A stretch of 64,000 bases of DNA from Nodosilinea sp. FACHB-131 (GTDB taxonomy: Bacteria; Cyanobacteriota; Cyanobacteriia; Phormidesmidales; Phormidesmidaceae). Position 1 is the stretch's first letter; each line of letters starts with the position of its first letter. Under the pieces are notes generated by a model. That model made no database searches. It was not told the DNA's origin and saw only the letters and a list, made by a program, of their open reading frames with translations. Below, piece by piece: positions 43,291 to 51,421 of the stretch. The DNA lies in the NCBI RefSeq assembly GCF_014695395.1, contig NZ_JACJOF010000017.1, positions 1-64,000 of the forward strand, in the 5' to 3' direction. Made by a program: the position numbers and the translations under genes.

Positions 43291-44784
43291 TTAGGCAAAG
43301 TCGTGGGCCAATATGGCCTGGCCGCGGCGGTAGAGCTCTTCGGCGTAGCCCGTCCAAGTGCCCTGACCCCAGTAGCGAAAGCAGCTGGTTTGCAGCAGCA
43401 GGTTGTGAATCAGGGCGTTGCGATAGCGGTGCTGGCCCTCTAGGGCATCGCCCCGCTCGGGTTGACGAGCCATGGTTTGGTGAAATTGGGCCGACAGGCG
43501 CTGCATGGGGTCGAGCACGTTGTCGTAGCCCACAACCCAGCTGCGATCGCCCGTCCAAGACCCGCCTTCCATGGAAAAGTTGCTGTCTTCGGCGCGCAGG
43601 GCGGCGATCGCCTCTGTCACGGCCTCAGGGCCGCTGGCATCACCCATAGCCTGCCACAGACGAGATTGCCCCACCGCCTGACAGATCGGGAAGGTCTCTG
43701 GTCCGGCCCCCGCCGCTGCCAACAGCTCCAGATATTCGGTGCCGTTAAAGCCCACTACCCCTTGGCGGCCGCCCCCCTGATCGCGCATTTCGTACCACGA
43801 CCGCATGAAGGCGCTGGGGAACTCATTCATCATCACGCCGCCGTTTTCGCCGTCGCTGATTTGGCTGACCAACTGCGGCACTGTAGCGTTGCCGAGGGCA
43901 ACTTGGCTCAAGGTCTTGGCCTCCCAGTAGGGCTGCATCTGACCCACCAGTTTGGTGTCAGAACCCTGAGTCTTGACGAGAACCACAATCTCTTCCACCT
44001 CGCCCTGGGCATTGCGGGCTACCAGGCGGTGGGGCAGGTGGGGCTGCGATAGGCCATGACCCTCTACCGATTCCACCGTGTGCTCCTGCACTAGCATCCA
44101 GCGGTAGCCGCAGTCCTTGAGGGTTTTGACAAAGGCGTAGAGCACATCGGGATGGTTGGGCAGGTGCATCTCCGGCGGCGAGAAGCCCCGCACGCGGGCC
44201 AGGGCTTCGGCCCCAAACAGAGCGGCAAAGTGGTGCTGCCAGGCGCGAATGTGCAGCTTGAGGTCGGGCACGGGGGTAGAGGGCACCACCGCGTGGCCCC
44301 AGCAGGTGCCCAGCCATTCGACGTAGGGTTGGTAAGTAGGGTCGCAGGCCAAGCGGCGCAGCTTGGCCAGAATGTCTTGCCGGTCCATCTGCTGGAGGCC
44401 CCACAGCAGAGTGCCCGAGTAGTCGAGCATGACGCGAGGGTTGCAGCCCTGGTTCACCAGTTCTGGAATAAAGTCGCCCAGGCGGGCGTAGCAGTAGGCG
44501 AAGGTGCCCGCGTTGTGGTTATCCCCGTCGTAGGGATGCTCAAACATGTATTGGAGGTGGTTGATTAGCTCACCCGTGGCCCCAGCCGGAATGGTGGGCT
44601 GGTGCATGTGCAGGGCGATCGCAAAGCCCGCCGAAATATCGGCCAAATTTAGGTTGGTGTGGGGCAAAAACACCGGCTCCGGGTTAGCCATAATGCCGGC
44701 GATATCGGCCTCTCGACCCGACAGCGGGGGCAGCCCGTCTTCAAGGGCGGGCCAGTCTATAGGGGAGAGCACAGCACCGGTCAT
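43291..44784 (-). CDS. GH57-family glycoside hydrolase-like protein
   Basis: A 497-residue protein of the GH57 (alpha-glucan-acting) barrel fold. FAIALHMHQPTIPAG has the family HxHQP motif. VEWLGTCWGHAVVPSTP, FSPPEMHLPNHPDVL (candidate nucleophile region P-x-E) and FSMEGGSWTGDRSW follow. The end includes TSCFRYWGQGTWTGYAEEL. The ATG at 44784 has GAGG 6 bases ahead and is preferred to a GTG two codons upstream. Pairing with the GpgS-like gene suggests glucan or glucosyl-solute metabolism. No exact substrate is claimed. Confidence 0.85.
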   Translation of the reverse strand: MTGAVLSPIDWPALEDGLPPLSGREADIAGIMANPEPVFLPHTNLNLADISAGFAIALHMHQPTIPAGATGELINHLQYMFEHPYDGDNHNAGTFAYCYARLGDFIPELVNQGCNPRVMLDYSGTLLWGLQQMDRQDILAKLRRLACDPTYQPYVEWLGTCWGHAVVPSTPVPDLKLHIRAWQHHFAALFGAEALARVRGFSPPEMHLPNHPDVLYAFVKTLKDCGYRWMLVQEHTVESVEGHGLSQPHLPHRLVARNAQGEVEEIVVLVKTQGSDTKLVGQMQPYWEAKTLSQVALGNATVPQLVSQISDGENGGVMMNEFPSAFMRSWYEMRDQGGGRQGVVGFNGTEYLELLAAAGAGPETFPICQAVGQSRLWQAMGDASGPEAVTEAIAALRAEDSNFSMEGGSWTGDRSWVVGYDNVLDPMQRLSAQFHQTMARQPERGDALEGQHRYRNALIHNLLLQTSCFRYWGQGTWTGYAEELYRRGQAILAHDFA

Positions 44785-45010
44785 AGACACCTCGTAGAAA
44801 CGATTTATCCAGCAGCGGTGGATAAACCTATGGTCACTATTTAGTGTGACACCGGGCGGAGCACTTATACTAGAGCGATTTACATTTCGTGGCCAATGGG
44901 CTAAAACGGCTTAAAAGCTCAGGCGCACACCGCCATAAGACAGCTCTTAAGGCCGTTATACTAACTTGTAGAATTTCAACACAGCCTGCTGACCTAGTGA
45001 GGGAATTGCA

Positions 45011-45295
45011 GTGAATGTCAAAGAAGCCGTCGCACGGGCTAAGCAATATATTTTTGAGCTTTTTTCGGATGAAAACCCCAAGAATATTGGGTTGGAAGAG
45101 GTCGAGTTTGATGATCAAGCTAATGAGTGGCTCGTCACCATCGGCTTTTCTCGCCCTTGGGATAATTTAGCAGAGTCTCCCCTTGCAGCAATCTCTAACC
45201 TGCAAAAACCGCCAGCTAGAGCTTATAAGATTGTGAGAATTTCTAACGATAAAGACAAGGTAGTCTCCGTGAAATCCCGTGAGATAAAAGTTTGA
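45011..45295 (+). CDS. Antitoxin-like protein paired with PIN domain
   Basis: A 94-residue protein: NVKEAVARAKQYIFELFSDENPKNIGLEEVEFDDQANEWLVTIGFSRPW, then KIVRISNDKDKVVSVKSREI. It looks like a cystatin/YggU-like alpha-plus-beta fold and has no obvious DNA-binding domain. The GTG start has GAGGG 7 bases ahead. The last codon overlaps the TTG start of the PIN gene, so the two are coupled. I regard it as the probable antitoxin or modulator; this is inference from gene order. Confidence 0.75.
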   Translation: MNVKEAVARAKQYIFELFSDENPKNIGLEEVEFDDQANEWLVTIGFSRPWDNLAESPLAAISNLQKPPARAYKIVRISNDKDKVVSVKSREIKV

Positions 45296-45756
45296 CTGCG
45301 CGCACAGTTTTGGTTGACACGAACCTTCTCGTTTTGCTGATTGTGGGAGCAACGTCGCGAGACTACATAGCCAGACACAAGCGCCTGACCGCATTTATTC
45401 CAGGAGATTATGATGTTTTGCTTGGGCTAATCTCAGATGCTCAAGCGGTACGAGTGACGCCAAATATCCTCACAGAGACATCTAATTTGGCCGCTTACAT
45501 TGACAATCCGGCCAAAAGCCGAATTTTTGACACGTTTCAACAGCTAATTTCCAGTTTTCTGGAGGTGTATGTTCCCAGCACTGCTGCCATCGGACGTTGG
45601 GAATTCATTCGCCTTGGGCTAACCGATGCGGCAGTGCTTGAAGCGTTGACCGACCAAGTAGTTCTTCTCACCACTGATTTAGATTTATTTTTGGCGGCTC
45701 AGTCCACTGGGGCCGCAGCTATTAACTTTAACCAAGTGCGCGATCAGTATCTATGA
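45292..45756 (+). CDS. PIN-domain putative ribonuclease (toxin-like)
   Basis: A 154-residue PIN protein. The acidic residues of the active site are in VLVDTNLLVLL (Asp), TPNILTETSN (Glu), IRLGLTDAAVL (Asp) and LTTDLDLFLAA (Asp), spaced as in PIN ribonucleases. Start TTG is inside the overlap TTGA with the preceding stop. Such coupled small-gene/PIN pairs commonly act as toxin-antitoxin modules. The partner is not one of the common VapB DNA-binding types, so the module would be a variant. Confidence 0.85.
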   Translation: MTARTVLVDTNLLVLLIVGATSRDYIARHKRLTAFIPGDYDVLLGLISDAQAVRVTPNILTETSNLAAYIDNPAKSRIFDTFQQLISSFLEVYVPSTAAIGRWEFIRLGLTDAAVLEALTDQVVLLTTDLDLFLAAQSTGAAAINFNQVRDQYL

Positions 45757-45780
45757 CTCACGACCTGACTGCTAGCCGCG

Positions 45781-46797
45781 CTAAACCACCAGTTGGGGAC
45801 GGCTCGACTGGGGCTGGTTGAGTTCAATGGTGGCTACCACCTGCCCGTGGTCGGACTGCCAGGGTTCAATCGTCTCATCTAGTAGGGTTTGGTCAAACAG
45901 GTGGTCATTAAACACCGACACATAGGTGACTTGGCCAATGCGATCGCGGTTTTGGGCCGAAAATTCTTCGCTCACCATGATGTGGTCGAGGCTGTCGTAG
46001 TGGCCGTTGTGAATGTGGGTGTAGTAGTGGTCGCCGTAGCCCAGCCGGGCCTGAATGTCTTTGACCTGGTACAGCAGCACGTCCCATACGGGGGCTTTTT
46101 TGCGGTAGGGCCAGCGTTCCCAGGGGGGCTGCCCAGCCACAATTTGGGTGGTGACGGCGGTGTGGTTGTCGTTGACATCGCCCACGACAATCACCGGATA
46201 GCGGCGATCGCGCAGTCCCTCCATCAGCAAAAACCGTAGGGCAGCGGCCTCGGCGGTGCGACGAATCAGCGAGCGGGCGTAGCCCTTAGCAATTTCGACC
46301 GGGTCGCTGCGATCGACACCGTTGGTCATCATCGGTCGCTTTGACTTCAGGTGCACCACAAACACGGTGCAGTGAATCGCCTCAGTTAGAGCCAGATCGA
46401 CAGCTAAGACCGGGTGCGAAAACCGCCGAATTGGGATCTCAGCCCCCTCTAGATCCAGCACGCTCTCGGGCGGAAAGTTGTCGTACATGCGCTGCCCTAA
46501 AACCTGAAACCGGGTTGCCAGAGCCACCCCAGGTCCCCGCCCAAACCCCTCGGCCATGACAATTTCGTGCTGCTGGTGGTACTCACTGCGGTGCAACGCT
46601 TCTTTCAGCGCCCCCCGGTGAAACACCTCCTGAAAGCCGCAGATATCGACCTTCATGCGATCGAGCTGGGCCCCAATCCAGGTGAGCTTTTTGAGGTAGT
46701 TGACCTGGGAATGGACTTCGCCAGGATAAAACTCGCGATCGGGCAGCATCAGGTTGTTGAGGTTAAACGTGCCGATGCGAAACTGATTGCGTTCCAT
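45781..46797 (-). CDS. Endonuclease/exonuclease/phosphatase-fold protein
   Basis: A 338-residue EEP-fold protein. FRIGTFNLNNLMLPD at the N-terminus and ICGFQEVF (metal-binding Glu) open the fold. VIVVGDVNDNHTAV is the D-x-N catalytic block, and DSLDHIMVSEEF with the final SDHGQVVATIEL carries the conserved Asp-His pair. It may be a nuclease or a phosphodiesterase on lipids or nucleotides. No signal peptide is seen. Single gene, convergent with the PIN gene. Confidence 0.85.
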   Translation of the reverse strand: MERNQFRIGTFNLNNLMLPDREFYPGEVHSQVNYLKKLTWIGAQLDRMKVDICGFQEVFHRGALKEALHRSEYHQQHEIVMAEGFGRGPGVALATRFQVLGQRMYDNFPPESVLDLEGAEIPIRRFSHPVLAVDLALTEAIHCTVFVVHLKSKRPMMTNGVDRSDPVEIAKGYARSLIRRTAEAAALRFLLMEGLRDRRYPVIVVGDVNDNHTAVTTQIVAGQPPWERWPYRKKAPVWDVLLYQVKDIQARLGYGDHYYTHIHNGHYDSLDHIMVSEEFSAQNRDRIGQVTYVSVFNDHLFDQTLLDETIEPWQSDHGQVVATIELNQPQSSRPQLVV

Positions 46798-46862
46798 AGC
46801 TGCCGCTGAGTGGGGGTGCGTTTAAGAATAGCGCCGTTGCCACCAGCGGCTATAGACGCTGC

Positions 46863-48176
46863 TTAAGGGATGGGAGGATTGGGCAAGGGTTCATTGGAGA
46901 GGGGCTCAATCGCCATGTCTTCGGGGGCGTTGGTTTCGGCAAACTGGGCGTCTTGCAGCGTTAGCTTGATGGCGGCTAACACCTGAGAGGTGACCTGCAA
47001 AAACGACTGCTTGCGGGAGTTCACCCAAAACTGCGCCTCAAGGTTCACAGTGCTGGGGGTCAATTCTCGCACCAGCACAATGGGTTCAGGATCTAGCTCC
47101 ACCCCCTCAATTTGCTTCATCTGCTGCTGAATGCGGTTAAACAAGTCGGGCAAATCGGCATTGTGGTCGATGCCCACGGTGACGCTGCTGAGGCGCACGG
47201 GCGAGGCAGTGTTGTTGGTAATGCTGCTCTGAAATACCTCCTGGTTGGGAATGTAGACCAGGCGCCCGTCGTAGGTTTGCACCGTGGTAGCCCGCAGCTG
47301 AATTTGCGTGACCGTGCCCTCGAAACTGTTGATGACGATCTGGTCGCCAATGCGAAAGGGCCGGGTAGCCAGCAAAATTACCCCAGAGATGTAGTTGCTC
47401 AACACATCGCGCAGGCTAAAGCCGATGGCAACACTGGTTAGTCCCAAGGTGCCCAGCAGGGCGGCGAAGTTGAGCCCCATTACCCCTAGGGCCACCACAG
47501 AGCCCAATGTCCACACGCCGCCGTAGCAGAGGCGGCTGATCAGCTCTTCGGTGGTGCGATCGCCCTCGGTTTTTGAGGCCCACACCAGCACAGCGTGGCG
47601 CGCCGCCGCCGCCAGCAGCCAGGTCAGCACCAGCACCACCAGCGCCCCCAGCAGAGCGGGCAAATTGTCTAGAGTGTTTCTCACCAACTGCTGGGCGGTG
47701 CCGCGAATGCGGTACGACACCGCCACTGCTAGATTAGTGCGGGCCATAGCCTGGTTGAGCAGCGCGGCCCAGCGCTGGGCTAGGGTGGCTATGTCGCTGT
47801 CAAAGTCCAGCGCGTCTTGCTGGGTCACAGTCATGATCACCTGCTGGTTCACTTGCAGGGTGGCCAGGTTGCGATCGCCGTCAATGTTCACGGTCAGGGG
47901 GGCTGGGTTATCGGTCTGGTTGAGCAGCGCGGCAATGCGTCGGTTGATTTGCCTCGCTCGCTCAACCGCGCTAACATCGGGCAGCCCTCCTACCTGAAGC
48001 ACGGGCTGCCCCTGCACCAGCACGTCGGCAAAAAACTGCTCCGCTGGGTCTACGGTTGTCTGGGCAAAGGCGGGTAGGCCCCCTTGGGGCACCGGCCAGC
48101 CAAGGCAAAAAGCCAGTCCTAGGCCGAGCGCCAGCAGCCAGAGTCGCCGCCAATGGTTCTGTCTTCCCCAAGCCAT
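46863..48176 (-). CDS. Mechanosensitive ion channel (MscS family)
   Basis: A 437-residue protein. An N-terminal signal-type helix (LWLLALGLGLAFCLGW) leads to a periplasmic stretch of about 120 residues. Then come membrane helices: LPALLGALVVLVLTWLLAAA, CYGGVWTLGSVVALGVMGL and LLGTLGLTSVAIGFSLRDVLSNYISGVILLATRPF, the pore helix with A/G packing. The MscS beta domain (FRIGDQIVINSFEGTVTQIQLRATTVQTYDGRLVYIPNQEVF) follows. It releases solutes on hypo-osmotic shock. The ATG at 48176 is preferred to a TTG at 48212. Confidence 0.92.
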   Translation of the reverse strand: MAWGRQNHWRRLWLLALGLGLAFCLGWPVPQGGLPAFAQTTVDPAEQFFADVLVQGQPVLQVGGLPDVSAVERARQINRRIAALLNQTDNPAPLTVNIDGDRNLATLQVNQQVIMTVTQQDALDFDSDIATLAQRWAALLNQAMARTNLAVAVSYRIRGTAQQLVRNTLDNLPALLGALVVLVLTWLLAAAARHAVLVWASKTEGDRTTEELISRLCYGGVWTLGSVVALGVMGLNFAALLGTLGLTSVAIGFSLRDVLSNYISGVILLATRPFRIGDQIVINSFEGTVTQIQLRATTVQTYDGRLVYIPNQEVFQSSITNNTASPVRLSSVTVGIDHNADLPDLFNRIQQQMKQIEGVELDPEPIVLVRELTPSTVNLEAQFWVNSRKQSFLQVTSQVLAAIKLTLQDAQFAETNAPEDMAIEPLSNEPLPNPPIP

Positions 48177-48254
48177 ACTGTCATCCAACTCCGCTAGGCC
48201 AATTACCCGCAATCCCTGCTCGGCAATTCTTCATTCAATCCCATCTCGGGCGCT

Positions 48255-49175
48255 ATGGCACACCCAACCTTGGCCTCAACCCACCGCCGACTGCTGATTA
48301 CCGGCGCTAGCGGCTTTTTGGGCTGGCATCTGGCCCGTGCGGCCCAGGCGACCTGGCAGGTCGAGGGCACCTACCACCGCCAGGCTCCCCCACTGCCGGG
48401 AGTCAAGCTGCACTGTATCGATCTGACCGATGCGATCGCCGTTAACGACTGGCTCACACAGGTCTCTCCCGATGCCGTGATCCACACCGCCGCCCTGTCG
48501 CAGCCCAACCACTGTGAGCAAGACCCCGACCTCTCCTACGCGATGAATGTCGAGGCGACGCGGGTGCTGGCCCAGTTTTGTAGCCGCCACCAGATTCCCT
48601 TGGCCTTTACTTCCACTGACCAGGTGTTTGACGGCCAGGCGGCTCCCTACGACGAAACCTCGCCTCCAAACCCCATCAGCGTTTACGGTCGCCACAAGGT
48701 CGAAGCTGAAGCCATCATTCAAGCCTTACATCCCGCCGCCGCGATCTGCCGCCTGCCGCTGTTGTACGGCCCCCCAAGCCCGACGGCAGAGTGTTTTTTG
48801 CAGGGGTTTCTACGCACGCTGGAGGCGGGGCAGCCCCTGCGCCTATTCACCGACGAGTTTCGCACCCCGGCTTACGTCGAAGACGCCGCCGCTGGCCTGC
48901 TGCTTGCCCTAGAGAAGGCCTCAGGTCTGCTGCACCTCGGCGGTCCTGAACGCCTCAGCCGCTACGACTTTGGCCTGCGGATGGCCGAGGTCTTTGGCCT
49001 CGATCGGGGCCTCATTCTGCCTAGCAAACAGGCCGATGTCACCTTGCCTGCCCCTCGTCCGGCCGATGTGTCCTCTGCCAGCCAAAAGGCGTTTGAGCTG
49101 GGGTATCGCCCGCGCGGCATCGTGGCAGGGTTGACGGCCGTGAAAGAATGGACGTTAACATTTGGCGCTCAATAA
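48255..49175 (+). CDS. RmlD-like NAD(P)-dependent sugar reductase/epimerase
   Basis: A 306-residue extended SDR. The cofactor motif TGASGFLGWHLA is at about 17-28. VIHTAALSQPNHCEQDPDLSYAMNVEAT and TSTDQVFDG (catalytic Thr region) precede YGRHKVEAE, which carries the catalytic Tyr and Lys. This order fits dTDP-4-dehydrorhamnose reductase (RmlD) relatives, but the rest of a rhamnose pathway is not nearby. Divergent from the MscS gene. Confidence 0.85.
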   Translation: MAHPTLASTHRRLLITGASGFLGWHLARAAQATWQVEGTYHRQAPPLPGVKLHCIDLTDAIAVNDWLTQVSPDAVIHTAALSQPNHCEQDPDLSYAMNVEATRVLAQFCSRHQIPLAFTSTDQVFDGQAAPYDETSPPNPISVYGRHKVEAEAIIQALHPAAAICRLPLLYGPPSPTAECFLQGFLRTLEAGQPLRLFTDEFRTPAYVEDAAAGLLLALEKASGLLHLGGPERLSRYDFGLRMAEVFGLDRGLILPSKQADVTLPAPRPADVSSASQKAFELGYRPRGIVAGLTAVKEWTLTFGAQ

Positions 49176-49220
49176 CCTTTTGGGGGCATTGGCGCCTTTG
49201 CGTTCTTACCCTCTGCCACT

Positions 49221-49928
49221 ATGGATGACGATAAGCTGCCTCCGGTTTGGCACAAGGTTCAGATTCTCAGTGGTCTGGCGGCAAGCGTCTTGGTGCCTCT
49301 AAGCATTGGCATGGTGAGGCAGGGCATCAATGCCAAGGGCTACTCTCCCGCGCCGCTACCCGAGGCCACCCAGCAGGAGCCTCAACAAGATCCAGGAGTT
49401 GAGCTGGTGGCCACCTTCGAGGGTAGCCGCTCGGCTGGGGATGGGAAGATCTACTCCTACAACGATGGCTTGGGCAATCAGATCATCGGGTATGGGCACC
49501 TGATTCAACCCCATGAGCAACAGTCGGGGACTATCACCATTGACGGTGAAGCGGTGCCCTTTGCCATTGGCATTAGCGCGGCCCAAGCTAAAGCCCTACT
49601 CGATCAAGACTTGAAGCCCATTCGCCAAGAGGTTGACAAGCTCGTTGCCGTTGAGCTTACCAACAACCAGCGTGCCGCCCTAGCCTCATTTATGTATAAC
49701 GTCGGGCCGCAAACTTTTGCGGAAAGCACGCTGCTGAAAAAGCTCAATGCTGGGGAGTACGATGCCGTGCCCGCAGAACTCATGAAATTTATCAGGGCTG
49801 GTGCTGAAGAACTGCCGGGCTTAGTGACTCGGCGCAAAGCCGAAATTGAGCTGTGGCACAAGCCCGATGCTCCTGCCCCAGGGAAGCATTCTGCGCTGTG
49901 TGGTCGCAAAATCTGTTCTAGTCGCTGA
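49221..49928 (+). CDS. GH24 phage-type lysozyme, membrane-anchored
   Basis: A 235-residue protein with a hydrophobic anchor (about 15-31: ILSGLAASVLVPLSIGM) and an outside lysozyme domain. The catalytic Glu is in ATFEGSR (E67) and the Asp in SYNDGLGN (D82). The Thr that usually precedes IGYGH is Ile here (NQIIGYGH). Later blocks NNQRAALASFMYNVGPQTFAESTLLKKLNAGEYDAVPAELMKFIRAG and PGLVTRRKAEIELW are typical. It should cut peptidoglycan, but the replaced Thr makes activity uncertain. No phage genes are adjacent, so it is a host gene. Confidence 0.85.
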   Translation: MDDDKLPPVWHKVQILSGLAASVLVPLSIGMVRQGINAKGYSPAPLPEATQQEPQQDPGVELVATFEGSRSAGDGKIYSYNDGLGNQIIGYGHLIQPHEQQSGTITIDGEAVPFAIGISAAQAKALLDQDLKPIRQEVDKLVAVELTNNQRAALASFMYNVGPQTFAESTLLKKLNAGEYDAVPAELMKFIRAGAEELPGLVTRRKAEIELWHKPDAPAPGKHSALCGRKICSSR

Positions 49929-50028
49929 GTTAGCGGAACCCGCACCGCCTGACATCTATTGAGAGATAGACGCCAGGATTAAAAACTGTAAAGTAAATTA
50001 AACCCAACAGCTTAGGGGATTCAAGACT

Positions 50029-51300
50029 ATGGTTGGCGAACGGTTGCGAGCGGCCAGAGGCGTCCTGGTCCGTTCATCAAGGCTTTTAGTAATGACGGGC
50101 GTTGCGATCGCAACAGTAGCCTGTGGCAAACCCGTAGAGCCCGCTGCCCAGGCCCAGCCCGAGCAGCAAGACGGCCCCACCGTAGTCGATACAGCCGTGG
50201 CTGCCGCTGCCGATGATTCGAGCCGCACCTACACTGGCACCACCAGCCCAGCGCGGGAGGTCTCGCTGCGATCGCAGGCCGAGGGGCGGCTGCTCTCCCT
50301 GGCCCGTGATGTGGGCGACACAGTGCAGCAGGGCCAGGTGATTGCCACCATCGACAATGTGCTGCTGCAAACCGCCGTGGGCGAAGCCCAGGCCGAACTC
50401 GCCGCCCGCCAGTTTGAGGTCGCCCAGGCCGAGGCCGAACTGGCCGACATTCGCACCTCCATCGAAGACGCGCGGGTACGGCTTCAGCAGGCCAGCAACG
50501 ACGCCCAGCGCCTGGCGACCCTCGCCTCCCAGGGCGCGATCTCGACCCAGGCCGCTGAGCAGGCCCAAACCACCCTGAGCACCTCCGAACAGGCTCTCGC
50601 TTCGTCCCAAGAGCAGGTACGCACGCGGCAACAGGCTGTGGCGGCCGCCCAGCAGCGCGTCGAAGCCCAGCGAGCAATTTTGCGCGAGGCTCAGGAGCGG
50701 CTCTCCTTTGCTAACCTAACGGCCTCGCTGTCAGGCGTCGTGCTCGAACGCGTCGCCGAACCCGGCGATTTAATTCTTCCTGGCGAAGCCGTCTTAACGC
50801 TGGGCGATCTGTCAGAAGTGTTGGTGGTCATTCAAGTGGCTGACAGCAACCTCAGCGAATTTAGCGTTGGGCAGTCGGTTGAAATTGCCATTGATGCTTT
50901 CCCCGACGACACCTTCACCGGGCGAGTGACGCGCATTTCGCCGGTAGCCGACAGCACCTCGCGCCTGCTGCCCATTGAGATTACCGTGGCTAACCCCGGC
51001 AACCGCATCAGCAGCGGTCTGCTGGCCCGGGTTACCAGCACCGGCAATGAGTCCGATGTCGTTGTGGTGCCTGAAAGCGCCCTAGAAACCGCAGAAAACA
51101 GCGACAACCAAATCTTTGTCGTCACTGAGGCCGAGGGCGACCCGGTGGTTGAGTCGCGATCGGTGCAGGTGGGCGATCGCGCCGATGGCCAGGTCACCAT
51201 TCTCTCCGGCCTCACCCCCGGCGAGCAGTATGTTGTCCGCAGCAGCCAGCCCCTAGAAGCAGGGCAAGCCGTAGAGCTCAGTTTGACCTCTGAAGGATAA
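50029..51300 (+). CDS. RND efflux periplasmic adaptor (membrane fusion protein)
   Basis: A 423-residue lipoprotein: a hydrophobic signal ending TVACGK gives a lipid anchor at Cys. The lipoyl/barrel halves (SLRSQAEGRLLSLARDVGDTVQQGQVIATIDN and LTASLSGVVLERVAEPGDLILPGEAVLTLGD) flank a long alpha-hairpin (about 115-215). The C-terminal domain ends TPGEQYVVRSSQPLEAGQAVEL. It links the inner-membrane pump encoded next to an outer-membrane channel not present in this window. The pump gene follows after 121 bases containing a dispersed repeat. Confidence 0.93.
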   Translation: MVGERLRAARGVLVRSSRLLVMTGVAIATVACGKPVEPAAQAQPEQQDGPTVVDTAVAAAADDSSRTYTGTTSPAREVSLRSQAEGRLLSLARDVGDTVQQGQVIATIDNVLLQTAVGEAQAELAARQFEVAQAEAELADIRTSIEDARVRLQQASNDAQRLATLASQGAISTQAAEQAQTTLSTSEQALASSQEQVRTRQQAVAAAQQRVEAQRAILREAQERLSFANLTASLSGVVLERVAEPGDLILPGEAVLTLGDLSEVLVVIQVADSNLSEFSVGQSVEIAIDAFPDDTFTGRVTRISPVADSTSRLLPIEITVANPGNRISSGLLARVTSTGNESDVVVVPESALETAENSDNQIFVVTEAEGDPVVESRSVQVGDRADGQVTILSGLTPGEQYVVRSSQPLEAGQAVELSLTSEG

Positions 51301-51303
51301 GCA

Positions 51304-51379
51304 AAGTTTTGAATTTTAAGTTTTGAGGTTTGAATTGAGCGCTTCCTAGAGAACTCAAAACTAAGCACTCAAAACTAAC
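51304..51379. repeat. AGTTTTGAA/TTCAAAACT intergenic repeat, copy 2
   Basis: The same word pattern as at 7203-7275: AGTTTTGAATTTTAAG, then GAACTCAAAACTAAGC and ACTCAAAACT. It lies between the two RND genes, in the same position relative to a downstream membrane-protein start as copy 1. Confidence 0.75.
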
Positions 51380-51421
51380 TTCACCATACTGATCGCCACG
51401 CTCCCTCATACCCTCCCCACC

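Noticed and set aside
43462-44052. A 196-codon frame opposite the GH57 gene
   Set aside because: Antisense shadow in another frame; the GH57 coding sense is unequivocal.
49221-49928. Prophage remnant suggested by the phage-type lysozyme
   Set aside because: No other phage gene, integrase or attachment-site repeat lies nearby; the protein has a membrane anchor like host copies.
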